From positions 46,969 through 110,968 of the forward strand of contig CBDCIT010000010.1 of NCBI GenBank assembly GCA_965217615.1: 64,000 bases of DNA, written 5' to 3'. Within the stretch, counting starts at the first letter, position 1. Every line of letters begins with the position of its first letter. Of the stretch, positions 57,141 through 64,000 are shown piece by piece. Under the pieces are notes generated by a model. It ran no database searches and was not told the origin of the DNA. It saw nothing but the letters and a program-made list of their open reading frames with translations. Source of the DNA: CAVOAK01 sp965217615 (GTDB lineage Bacteria > Pseudomonadota > Alphaproteobacteria > UBA8366 > CAVOAK01). The position numbers were made by a program, and so were the translations under genes.

Positions 57141-57578
57141 ATGAACCGCGATGAAGAACGAGCGATCGAGTGGGAATGTCAACGGATCCTGATCCGCCTT
57201 TGCCTGTATAACGATACGCGAAAATTCGACGAACTGGCTAATCTCTTCACGCCCGATGGCGTCTGGTTGCGTTTGGGCGAGGCACTTGAAGGCAGCGAGA
57301 ATATTCGCAAGGAGATGGAAGCGCGACCCGCCGGGGTCCTTGTCCAGCAGGTGTTGTCAAACGTGCTTGTAACGGTCATAGACGCCGATCACGCCGAAGC
57401 TATCTCCTACAAATCGATCTATCGTCACGAAGAAGGGGAGACTCTAGATAAGCCCGTTGCACTCAATGGCCCAAAGTGGGTCAGCGTCTACACCGAAAAA
57501 CTTGAACGTACAGACGAAGGCTGGCGCATCGCGCGAAAGGTGGGCGTAACGCTCTTCGAGCGCGATCCCCCCGCGTAG
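57141..57578 (+). CDS. SnoaL-like protein, tandem copy 3
   Basis: 145 residues from ATG 57141 (MNRDEERAIEWECQRILIRL). Same layout as copies 1 and 2: FTPDGVWLRLGEALEGSENI, QVLSNVLVTVIDADHAE, GPKWVSVYTEKLERTDEGWR. The last complete copy; a 31-codon relic of a fourth lies at 58513 beyond an oppositely transcribed TauD gene. Confidence 0.87.
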   Translation: MNRDEERAIEWECQRILIRLCLYNDTRKFDELANLFTPDGVWLRLGEALEGSENIRKEMEARPAGVLVQQVLSNVLVTVIDADHAEAISYKSIYRHEEGETLDKPVALNGPKWVSVYTEKLERTDEGWRIARKVGVTLFERDPPA

Positions 57579-57631
57579 TCCAAATTAAGCGCGTTGCGCA
57601 GCAGCCGCATCGCGGGCGCGTCGGTCCTCGC

Positions 57632-58483
57632 TCAATAGGGTACGTCGCCCTTCGCGAAGGTCCGATAAATCAGGCGCTCATACTTCTTCTGATCCCAATA
57701 CGTGGCGCGATGCAGCGAGCAGCGGTTATCCCAAACCATCAAGTCACCGACTTCCCAACGCTGTGAGTAGACGAATGGGGGCTGCGTTGCGAAATCGCGC
57801 AGTTCATGGAGTAGAGCTTGGCCTTCACCAACATCCATATCGACGATGGTTGTCATTTCGACATGCCGCATGCAGAGAAAAAGCGCCTTTCGACCGGTTT
57901 CCGGATGGGTGCGCACAACCGGGTGGAAGACATCGGGATACATCGCCTTACCATCCGCTGTTTTTGGCGGCCATATGACCTTCTTGCCCTCGATTTTGTC
58001 GCTGTGCGTGCGCCATTTCAGACCGTCGATGCGCTGCTTCATCTCTGACGACAACGCGTCGTAGACGGCGTACATGTCCGCGAACATCGTATCGCCGTTC
58101 TCGGCAGGAACAACCTCGGCATAGAAAACTGACGCAGAGCACGGCGCCTTCAGATAGGCGTTATCGCTGTGCCATCCACCGTCGTCCTCCGGCGCCGCGC
58201 CAAACGCCTTACCATCCTTCTTGACGTTTGAAAGCACTAGGACTTCCGGATGGTCGGGATGCGCGAACGTTGGATTGGCATGATCCGGCACTTCACCGAA
58301 CAGTCCAGTGAATTCCATCATTCGCTTCAGCGTCATGTGCTGACTTCGGAACAGCACAAGAATATGCTTCAGGTAGGCGTCGTGGATCTCAGCAAACGTC
58401 TCGTCACTAAGCGGCTGTGACACGTCGACGCCAATCGCTTCGACACCCATCACATCGCCCAGAGGTCTAAACTCAACGTTCAT
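57632..58483 (-). CDS. TauD/TfdA-family dioxygenase
   Basis: 283 residues from ATG 58483 (an ATG at 58501 is also possible). N-terminus: FRPLGDVMGVEAIGVDVSQPL. Iron ligands: GGWHSDNAYLKAP and DNRCSLHRATYWD. It lies on the opposite strand between the third SnoaL copy and the relic of a fourth, so its arrival or inversion probably broke the SnoaL array. Substrate not assignable. Confidence 0.92.
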   Translation of the reverse strand: MNVEFRPLGDVMGVEAIGVDVSQPLSDETFAEIHDAYLKHILVLFRSQHMTLKRMMEFTGLFGEVPDHANPTFAHPDHPEVLVLSNVKKDGKAFGAAPEDDGGWHSDNAYLKAPCSASVFYAEVVPAENGDTMFADMYAVYDALSSEMKQRIDGLKWRTHSDKIEGKKVIWPPKTADGKAMYPDVFHPVVRTHPETGRKALFLCMRHVEMTTIVDMDVGEGQALLHELRDFATQPPFVYSQRWEVGDLMVWDNRCSLHRATYWDQKKYERLIYRTFAKGDVPY

Positions 58484-58512
58484 CGCGCCTATCCCGTTCA
58501 TTCATGTCGCCG

Positions 58513-58605
58513 ACCGGCAATCTTGCGCGGACAGACGACGATTTGCGGTTACTAAAGCGGAAGCGGGATACGCTCCTCGAGCGTATCCCCGCCCCCAGTC
58601 ACTAA
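58513..58605 (+). pseudogene. SnoaL-like relic (C-terminal 30 residues of a fourth copy)
   Basis: Reads TGNLARTDDDLRLLKRKRDT then LLERIPAPSH-stop, which lines up with the C-terminus of tandem copy 2 (TDKFARTDDGWRIARMEGVT then LFERE) in the same strand and position order. The rest of the copy is missing, replaced by the TauD gene upstream. Confidence 0.75.
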
Positions 58606-58618
58606 TGCGTACGGAGTG

Positions 58619-59488
58619 CTATTTCTTGCGTGCAAAGGGGTTATTATCCACGTCGCCGAACCAGCCCGTGCTCGAAAACCAAAAGTCGGCTCGTTCCTTA
58701 AGCCAGCCGTTTTCTTCGTGCTGGATGATCCAGTTGTTGTAATAATTGAGGATATCCGGATCGCCCTTGCGCACTGCAAACCCCGCCGGCACCGGAAATA
58801 TTCTCGCGCCCTTGCCGAGCGGCAAGAACAACTTGTCGGGATTGGCCAGCACCCACATGGTCGGCTTCGGCTCCGACGTCATGATGGCATGCGCGCCTCC
58901 ATTGAGGACTTCCTGAAGCGCCTGGGCGTCGTCGTCGAACAGGACTTGCTTCGCCTTCGGCCACAACTCCTTGATCATATCGGTGGTTTGGCCGCCACGG
59001 CGATGCGAAAGGATGACGCCGTCTTGGTTGATGTCATCCATGGAGTCCCAGTCGCCGGCCAATTTCTTGTTGGCGGCGATATTCCGTGCGCCCCAGTAAT
59101 AGGGAATTGTAAAGTTGACCGTGAGGTTGCGCTTCGGCGCTATAGCCATGCCGGTGATGATCGTGTCGAACTTGCCGGCGAGCAGAGCCGGAATAATGCC
59201 GGCGAACGAAGTTGGCACGAACTCGACCTTCCATTTCGAGTCCTTGGCGAGCTTTTTGGCGACATCAATTTCGAATCCGATCAATTCGCCCTTTTTGTCG
59301 AACATCGCCCAAGGCACGAAGGACGCCATGCCGACCCGCAAGACACCCTTTTTCTTGATCTCCTCGAGGACGCTGGATGCAGCAATCTGGTTTCTGAGGT
59401 CCTGTGCCGCGACAGGGCCTGAAATCACCGTTAATGCCAGCGCCAGCGGCACCAGAAGCACAAAGGCGAACGCTTTGAAATGTTTCAT
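58619..59488 (-). CDS. Amino-acid-type ABC substrate-binding protein (SBP_bac_3)
   Basis: 289 residues with a clear Sec signal peptide (FKAFAFVLLVPLALALTV, cleavage after PVAA). Family segments: SSVLEEIKKKGVLRVGMASF, KGELIGFEIDVAKKLAKDS, GKFDTIITGMAIAPKRNLTV and AVRKGDPDILNYYNNWI. GGGAGG precedes ATG 59488. It binds a polar amino acid or similar ligand in the periplasm. No permease or ATPase gene is adjacent, so it is either an orphan or shares a transporter elsewhere. A paralogue lies at 63183. Confidence 0.92.
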   Translation of the reverse strand: MKHFKAFAFVLLVPLALALTVISGPVAAQDLRNQIAASSVLEEIKKKGVLRVGMASFVPWAMFDKKGELIGFEIDVAKKLAKDSKWKVEFVPTSFAGIIPALLAGKFDTIITGMAIAPKRNLTVNFTIPYYWGARNIAANKKLAGDWDSMDDINQDGVILSHRRGGQTTDMIKELWPKAKQVLFDDDAQALQEVLNGGAHAIMTSEPKPTMWVLANPDKLFLPLGKGARIFPVPAGFAVRKGDPDILNYYNNWIIQHEENGWLKERADFWFSSTGWFGDVDNNPFARKK

Positions 59489-59824
59489 CGAATGACCTCC
59501 CTAAAGATTAACTGACATGTCGCATCACGCTTTTGGATTCTTGAATTCGCGCCCATCAATACTAGGAGACGACGAAGCGCGCTGGGTGATTTTGCCCAAG
59601 AGTGTCGCAACTTTCTGCGTGGATACGGGTGGACTCGCCCCTTTTCGGGTAGCCTCGTAGAAAGGCTAGGATCAAACATAGAGTATGTCAAACACCGCGC
59701 CGCCGCTGCCGAAAGCCGGGAAGTCGCCCGATAGCCAGCCGCCGCACGTGCCGATTGTTGCCGTGTCCGCGCCCTGCTAGTTTTAATTATCAAACGACAG
59801 ACACAGTACCGGCGGGAGTGGACG
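59489..59824. other. Intergenic region without recognisable gene
   Basis: 336 bp between the divergent binding-protein gene and the M19 gene at 59825. It must hold both promoters. I see ribosome sites at both edges but no convincing ORF, RNA gene or IS end. Confidence 0.6.
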
Positions 59825-60865
59825 ATGACGGATTGGAACATATCAGAGCAGGCGGCAGCACTCCACAAAGACGCGATTTTTTGCGACATGAGCAAGAGCT
59901 GGGTCGGACATGAGGATCCGGTCGGTCGCGTGGAAACACTGGCCGAATGCGTCGCATGCGGCGTCGATTACGTCGCCTTGACGCTCGCTCATGACTGGGA
60001 GGGCATGGACAAAACAATACACACGCTGGCCAACGAGCGAACCTTTGTGCAGGCCAACCCGGAGAAATACCGTTTCGTGGAAACGGTCGACGACATACTA
60101 GCGGCGAAAAAGGACGGCACGCTCGCGATCGGCTTTGGGTTCCAGGGAACTTCCCCTATCGAGAACGACCTCAATATGATCGGCGTCTATCACAAGCTCG
60201 GCGTGCGAACCATGCTGATGGCGTACAACATGAAGAATCCGGTCGGCGACGGCTGCATGGAAATTACCGATGCCGGGTTGACGCATTTCGGCGTTCAGGT
60301 CGTTGAAGAGATGAACCGGGTCGGCATCATCGCCGACGGCACACATACGGGCTACCGCACCACGATGGATATGATGAACGTCTCGACCGAACCGACGGTT
60401 TTTTCGCATTCCAACGCCTGGGGCGCCTGGAACCACCCGCGCAATATCAAGGACGACCAAATCAAAGCCTGTGCCAAGACGGGCGGCGTGATCTGTGTCA
60501 TGGGCGTTGGCACTTTCGTCGGCGACAACGATGATACCGCCGAGGGATTGCTGAAACACATCGACTACATCGCCGAGCTTGTCGGACCGGAACATGTAGG
60601 CATCGGCCTCGACTTCGTGTTTGACTGGGACCATAAGAATCCAGGAGCTTCGGGAAATTGGAACCCAAAGGAGGCGCACAAGGAAGCCACCGAGAAGGCG
60701 TCCGGCGGACGCTCCAGTGTCGACTGGCTCGACATCAAGTTCGTCAGACCGGCGCGGCTGCCGGAAGTCACCGACGGCATGGTCACACGCGGTTATAGCG
60801 ATACCGATATACGCGGCGTACTCGGCGAAAATTGGATGAGGGTCGCGCGCCAAGTTTGGAAATAG
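59825..60865 (+). CDS. M19 membrane-dipeptidase-like protein (Q-type), intact
   Basis: 346 residues. The M19 barrel retains the two His ligands (H173 in GTHTGYRTT, H194 in FSHSNAWGAW) and the Asp in GIGLDFVFDWD (D262). The position that is Glu in renal-dipeptidase-type enzymes (EGGHS region) is Gln here (Q106 in GFGFQGTSPIE), and the N-terminal H-x-D reads F-C-D. It therefore may have a different metal centre or reaction from a classic dipeptidase. Start context CGGGAGTGGACG. No signal peptide, so probably cytoplasmic. A close paralogue follows after 118 bp. Confidence 0.9.
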   Translation: MTDWNISEQAAALHKDAIFCDMSKSWVGHEDPVGRVETLAECVACGVDYVALTLAHDWEGMDKTIHTLANERTFVQANPEKYRFVETVDDILAAKKDGTLAIGFGFQGTSPIENDLNMIGVYHKLGVRTMLMAYNMKNPVGDGCMEITDAGLTHFGVQVVEEMNRVGIIADGTHTGYRTTMDMMNVSTEPTVFSHSNAWGAWNHPRNIKDDQIKACAKTGGVICVMGVGTFVGDNDDTAEGLLKHIDYIAELVGPEHVGIGLDFVFDWDHKNPGASGNWNPKEAHKEATEKASGGRSSVDWLDIKFVRPARLPEVTDGMVTRGYSDTDIRGVLGENWMRVARQVWK

Positions 60866-60983
60866 CGCTATTCGTCGGCTGTCATCGAGCCGGACCGCGA
60901 CCTTATTTGACTGGCATCGTGTTCGCGCCTGACGCTAATCTGCGCCCAACAAATAGCCATTTACGTCTCACGGGGAGGATCTC

Positions 60984-62027
60984 ATGACTGAGTGGAATAT
61001 TTCCGAGGAAGCGGCGGCGTTGCATCGCGATGCAATCGTCTGGGACATGCTGATCCCCTTGGCCGGCCATGACAGCCCGCCGATCCTTGCGGACATGCTG
61101 CGGTCGATGATCGAGGGCGGCTACACGTATGTCTCATTCACTATCGCCACCGACTGGCACAATCTCAACGACACCGTTCATGCGCTCGGCCGCAATCGTT
61201 CGTACTTCCTCGCCGAGCCGGAGAAGTATGTTCTCATAGACTCGGTTGACGACGTCGCGCGCGCGAAGAAGGAAGGTAAGCTCGGCGTCAGCTTCCATTT
61301 TCAAGGCACCAATCCGGTCGACGCCGACTTACAGATGGTCGAGATCTACTACGAGCTTGGCGTTCGTCACATGCTAATGGCCTACAACATAAAAAACGTC
61401 GTGGGCGATGGCTGCATGGAGAGAACCGACGATGGCTTGAGCCGTTTCGGCGTGGCCTTGATCGAGGAGATGAACCGCGTCGGTATGATCGTCGACGCGA
61501 CCCACACGGGCTATCGCACGACGATGGATATGTTCGAGGTCTCCACGGATCCCGTCATCTTCTCGCACTCGAACCCGGCCGGGATGTGGGATATCCCGCG
61601 CAGCATCCAGGATGACCAAATCAAGGCCTGCGCCAAAACGGGCGGCGTCATAGCCTTGAACGGCGTCGGAGTCTTCCTCGGCGACAATGACGCGTCAACG
61701 GAGATGTTCCTCAATCATATCGACTATGTGGCGAAGCTGGTGGGGCCGGAGCATGTGGGGATCGGTACGGACTGGATCCACCCGAAGGAACGTCGGGCCA
61801 ACCCGCCGTCGGCCGCGCATAATCCGATGCAAGTTCACCAGGACGCCCACTTCAAGGCATCGGGCGGAAAGTCTCGCGGGCCCAGTTGGGACAAGATCGA
61901 CTATGTTGCGCCGATCCAGATTCCAGAGCTAACCGACCAGATGCTAAAGCGCGGTTACGCGGAAAAGGAGGTCCGAGGCGTGCTGGGCGAAAACATGATG
62001 GGTGTGGCGAAGAAAGTCTGGCAGTAG
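60984..62027 (+). CDS. M19 membrane-dipeptidase-like protein (Q-type), intact paralogue
   Basis: 347 residues starting MTEWNISEEAAALHRDAIVWDM after GGGGAGGATCTC. Same features as its neighbour: FHFQGTNPVDADLQM (Gln in place of the bridging Glu), VDATHTGYRTT, FSHSNPAGMWDIPR and HVGIGTDWIHP. It resembles the broken gene at 6254 more than the one at 59825 (GLSRFGVALIEEMNRVGMIV identical). Next in line are RidA and DUF1989 genes, suggesting a nitrogen-releasing pathway. Confidence 0.9.
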   Translation: MTEWNISEEAAALHRDAIVWDMLIPLAGHDSPPILADMLRSMIEGGYTYVSFTIATDWHNLNDTVHALGRNRSYFLAEPEKYVLIDSVDDVARAKKEGKLGVSFHFQGTNPVDADLQMVEIYYELGVRHMLMAYNIKNVVGDGCMERTDDGLSRFGVALIEEMNRVGMIVDATHTGYRTTMDMFEVSTDPVIFSHSNPAGMWDIPRSIQDDQIKACAKTGGVIALNGVGVFLGDNDASTEMFLNHIDYVAKLVGPEHVGIGTDWIHPKERRANPPSAAHNPMQVHQDAHFKASGGKSRGPSWDKIDYVAPIQIPELTDQMLKRGYAEKEVRGVLGENMMGVAKKVWQ

Positions 62028-62070
62028 GGTAACGACCGCCAAGTGCAGCGACAATTCTGGGAGGACGAAT

Positions 62071-62463
62071 ATGGGCCCACTTACCTATCACATGGTCAGC
62101 GATGGACCGGACGCGGTCGGCTATTTCAGCCATGCGGTTGAGGCCGACGGTTGGATATTTCTTGCGGGACAGATCGCCAGCGGAGCTACAGGCGAGCCGC
62201 TGCCCGAGGGAATCGAAGCGCAAACGCGCAAGACGCTCGACAATGTTGTGTCTGTGCTGAAGGGTTGTGACTGTGGCGTCGAAAACGTGGCCAGCGTGCG
62301 CATCTTCCTGATCGATCTCGAAGCCGATTGGCCAACCGTGAATCGCATCTATCAAGAGTATTTCCCGGAGGATCACAAGCCGGCGCGGACGACCATCGGC
62401 GTTACCGCATTGGCGCTCGGCGGCCTCATTGAAATCGACGTTGTCGCCAGCCGGGGCAATTAG
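62071..62463 (+). CDS. RidA/YjgF-family protein
   Basis: 130 residues from ATG 62071, which has GGGAGGA upstream; longer versions of the frame overlap the M19 gene and lack a site. Rid signature elements: FLAGQIASG, TLDNVVSVLKGCDCGVENVA, and the imine-binding Arg in PARTTIGVTALALGG with IEID. RidA proteins hydrolyse reactive enamine/imine intermediates to keto acids and ammonia, which suits a pathway with amino acid or amine oxidation. Confidence 0.93.
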   Translation: MGPLTYHMVSDGPDAVGYFSHAVEADGWIFLAGQIASGATGEPLPEGIEAQTRKTLDNVVSVLKGCDCGVENVASVRIFLIDLEADWPTVNRIYQEYFPEDHKPARTTIGVTALALGGLIEIDVVASRGN

Positions 62464-62470
62464 CACGGCG

Positions 62471-63115
62471 ATGGGCGCCGACCGATCGACCAGCGACGTG
62501 CCGGGAGAAGAGTTGGAAGCCCATGTCATACCTTCCGGCCAACCCTGGGCTGGAATTATTCCCCGTGGCGCGGTCCTTCGAATAATCGACCTCGAGGGAC
62601 AGCAAGGTGTGGATTTCCTTTGCTACAACGCAACACAACCGCACGAGCGCTATCATGCGCCCAACACGTTGAAGGCGTCGCGCTCGCTGCGCTTGACGGA
62701 AGGGCACATACTCTACTCCGATGATGCGCAGCCGATTTTCACGATCGTCGCCGACACCTGCGGCTTCCACGACACGATTGGCGGCTGCTGCAGCGCCGCC
62801 AGCAACGAACTGCTTTACGGCGTCAAGAACAGCCCTGGCTGTCGTGAGAATTTTCTCGCCGCGCTCAAACCATACGACCTCGGCCGCAAAGACATCGTCC
62901 CGAACATAAACTTTTTCTGTAACGTGCCGGCGCGCGCGCGCGGACGGCTTGACGCAACAATATTTGTCGATCCACCTTCAAAACCAGGTGACTATGTCGA
63001 ACTGCGGGCGGAGATGGATGCGCTCGCCGTCGTCTCGAATTGTCCGCAGGTCAACAATCCCTGCAACGGATCTGGTCCGACGCCGATCAAACTAATCGTC
63101 TGGCGGCCACAGTAA
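62471..63115 (+). CDS. DUF1989 urea carboxylase-associated family protein
   Basis: 214 residues from ATG 62471, 7 bp after the RidA stop; an alternative in-frame start overlaps RidA. The family pattern is clear: DLEGQQGVDFLCYNA, TCGFHDTIGGCCSAASNE, GCRENFLAAL, then NINFFCNVP and SNCPQVNNPCNG. Members accompany urea carboxylase or aminomethyl-type enzymes, and their own activity is not well defined. Translation is probably coupled to RidA. Confidence 0.9.
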   Translation: MGADRSTSDVPGEELEAHVIPSGQPWAGIIPRGAVLRIIDLEGQQGVDFLCYNATQPHERYHAPNTLKASRSLRLTEGHILYSDDAQPIFTIVADTCGFHDTIGGCCSAASNELLYGVKNSPGCRENFLAALKPYDLGRKDIVPNINFFCNVPARARGRLDATIFVDPPSKPGDYVELRAEMDALAVVSNCPQVNNPCNGSGPTPIKLIVWRPQ

Positions 63116-63129
63116 GCGGGCAAGAAAAT

Positions 63130-63156
63130 GCCGCCCGCGGAATCACCGCGGACGGC
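63130..63156. terminator. Bidirectional terminator-like hairpin
   Basis: CCGCGG (63135-63140) pairs with CCGCGG (63146-63151) across a 5-base loop, extended outward by GCCG/CGGC, between two convergent genes. The T-rich stretch after it is weak (AGATATATT), so efficiency is unknown. Confidence 0.6.
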
Positions 63157-63182
63157 AGATATATTAACGAACTTCTTGGGTA

Positions 63183-64000
63183 CTACTTGGCTTCGACCAT
63201 GCTTAGCCAGGGCCGCTCGAAGTCGTACCAATAACCGAAGCGCTCGCCGATAAATCCGTTTTCAGTGTTGATCCTGATCCAATTGGTCAGGAAGTTTAGG
63301 AAATCGACATCGCCCTTGCGGACGGCGATACCCATCGGCCAACTGTTAAAACTCTGATCGGCATAAGGCTTGTACAAGACGTCAGGGTTGTCGACGACCT
63401 GATAGCTCACCTTGGGCTCGGACGACAAATAGGCGTGGGAATTGCCGTTGATCACGTCCTGCACCGCCTGCTGGTCATCCTCGAACTGCAGGATCTTCGC
63501 CTTCGGGAAATGCTTCTTGACGATCTGAATCGGCGCTGTCCCGCGGCGCATGGCGAAGGTTACGTCTGATCGGTTGAAGTCGTCGCTTTCGGTGGTCATC
63601 GGGCCAGTCACCTTGAAGCCTGCCGTCATTTTCTTATTTGCGAGCATACCCTGGTTACCCCAAGCATATGAACCCGCGAAGTTGACCTGAAGGTTGCGGC
63701 TCGACTTCATCTCCATACCCGCAATGATAGTATCGAACTTGCCGGACAGCAGACCCGGAATGATACCTGGGAACGCCGTCGGCACGATCTCCATTTTTAC
63801 ACCCGCCGACTTCGCGATCGCATTCGCGACGTCGACCTGGAAGCCGATCAGCTTGCCATTTTTGCCGATCATCGCCGATGGCACGAACGTCGCCACGCCG
63901 ACCATTATCCGGCCGCGCTTCTTGATTTCCTCGAGCGTGCTCGAAGAGACGAGCTGCTGCCTAACGTTCTGCGCGAACGATGTGCTGTGAATACCAATTA
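63183..64000 (-). CDS. Amino-acid-type ABC substrate-binding protein (5' end beyond window)
   Basis: At least 272 residues; reading continues to the right edge with IHSTSFAQ, probably the end of a signal peptide, then VRQQLVSSSTLEEIKKRG. Family segments: MVGVATFVPSAMIGKNGKLI, GKFDTIIAGMEMKSSRNLQV and AVRKGDVDFLNFLTNWIRI. Colinear with the binding protein at 58619 (SSVLEEIKKKG, GKFDTII.GM, RKGD.D.LN). It is convergent with DUF1989. No other transporter gene is visible before the edge. Confidence 0.9.
   Translation of the reverse strand, partial: IGIHSTSFAQNVRQQLVSSSTLEEIKKRGRIMVGVATFVPSAMIGKNGKLIGFQVDVANAIAKSAGVKMEIVPTAFPGIIPGLLSGKFDTIIAGMEMKSSRNLQVNFAGSYAWGNQGMLANKKMTAGFKVTGPMTTESDDFNRSDVTFAMRRGTAPIQIVKKHFPKAKILQFEDDQQAVQDVINGNSHAYLSSEPKVSYQVVDNPDVLYKPYADQSFNSWPMGIAVRKGDVDFLNFLTNWIRINTENGFIGERFGYWYDFERPWLSMVEAK

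Noticed and set aside
1..64000. Possible reassignment of TAG to an amino acid in this organism
   Set aside because: Several intact genes and all healthy M19 copies end in TAG at the conserved position, so TAG works as a stop; the internal TAGs fall in decaying genes.
1..64000. CRISPR array, prophage, toxin-antitoxin or defence island
   Set aside because: The only repeats are IS copies, IS21 terminal units and gene paralogues; no cas, phage structural or toxin-like proteins were seen.

Overview
The window is about 64 kb of GC-rich DNA (by eye roughly 60%). It looks like an accessory catabolic region of a pseudomonadotal bacterium. An alphaproteobacterium is my best guess, from protein style, IS families and promiscuous ring-hydroxylase/TauD content; no rRNA or housekeeping marker is present to prove it. 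I saw no rRNA, tRNA, CRISPR array, prophage or defence system.

Two things dominate. First, catabolic genes occur as paralogue sets: five Rieske oxygenase alpha subunits, five TauD/TfdA-type dioxygenases, five membrane-dipeptidase-like (M19) genes, four SnoaL-like genes plus one relic, two SRPBCC proteins, two DoeB-like deacylases, two proteins of an unrecognised family, two GSTs and two amino-acid-type binding proteins. Second, insertion sequences have hit the region repeatedly: IS3, IS5, IS21, IS30 (two copies plus a relic), an IS1182-like element (three copies), two different IS256-family elements and IS630. For most insertions I could read the target duplication and rejoin the broken host gene in frame.

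Layout. 1-6.3 kb: a glutamine-synthetase-type ligase running off the left edge, an IS30 relic, a class III cyclase split by IS3, a truncated IS5 and a decayed IS21. 6.3-8.7 kb: an M19 gene beheaded at the IS21 edge and split by IS30. 8.7-21.0 kb: a seven-gene minus-strand operon (Rieske, Rieske, SRPBCC, PhyH, SRPBCC, HAD, MFS) broken by four ISs. 21.2-23.0 kb: two TauD genes. 23.1-29.8 kb: a minus-strand DAO oxidoreductase plus Dpp/Opp-type ABC transporter operon. 30.0-35.1 kb: a plus-strand operon of two DoeB-like deacylases, two unknown paralogues and a Rieske oxygenase. 35.3-45.4 kb: a secreted hypothetical, then a seven-gene minus-strand operon (GST, GST, AtzG-like, amidase, RraA, hydroxyisobutyrate-dehydrogenase-like, Rieske) whose last gene carries an IS30 and an IS1182-like element. 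45.5-53.0 kb: M19, PuuE-like deacetylase, DMT transporter, Rieske, IS630, M19 and TauD, with several single-base frameshifts. 53.1-58.6 kb: SnoaL, epimerase and TauD genes including a SnoaL tandem array. 58.6-64 kb: an amino-acid binding protein, two intact M19 genes, RidA, DUF1989 and a second binding protein running off the right edge.

Taken together this looks like uptake (Dpp/Opp and amino-acid binding proteins) plus hydrolysis, deacylation, oxidation and N-release steps for unidentified organic nitrogen or aromatic compounds. The pathway substrate cannot be read from sequence. Gene decay by ISs and indels suggests many of these functions are being lost or are redundant in this genome, unless some indels are sequencing errors.
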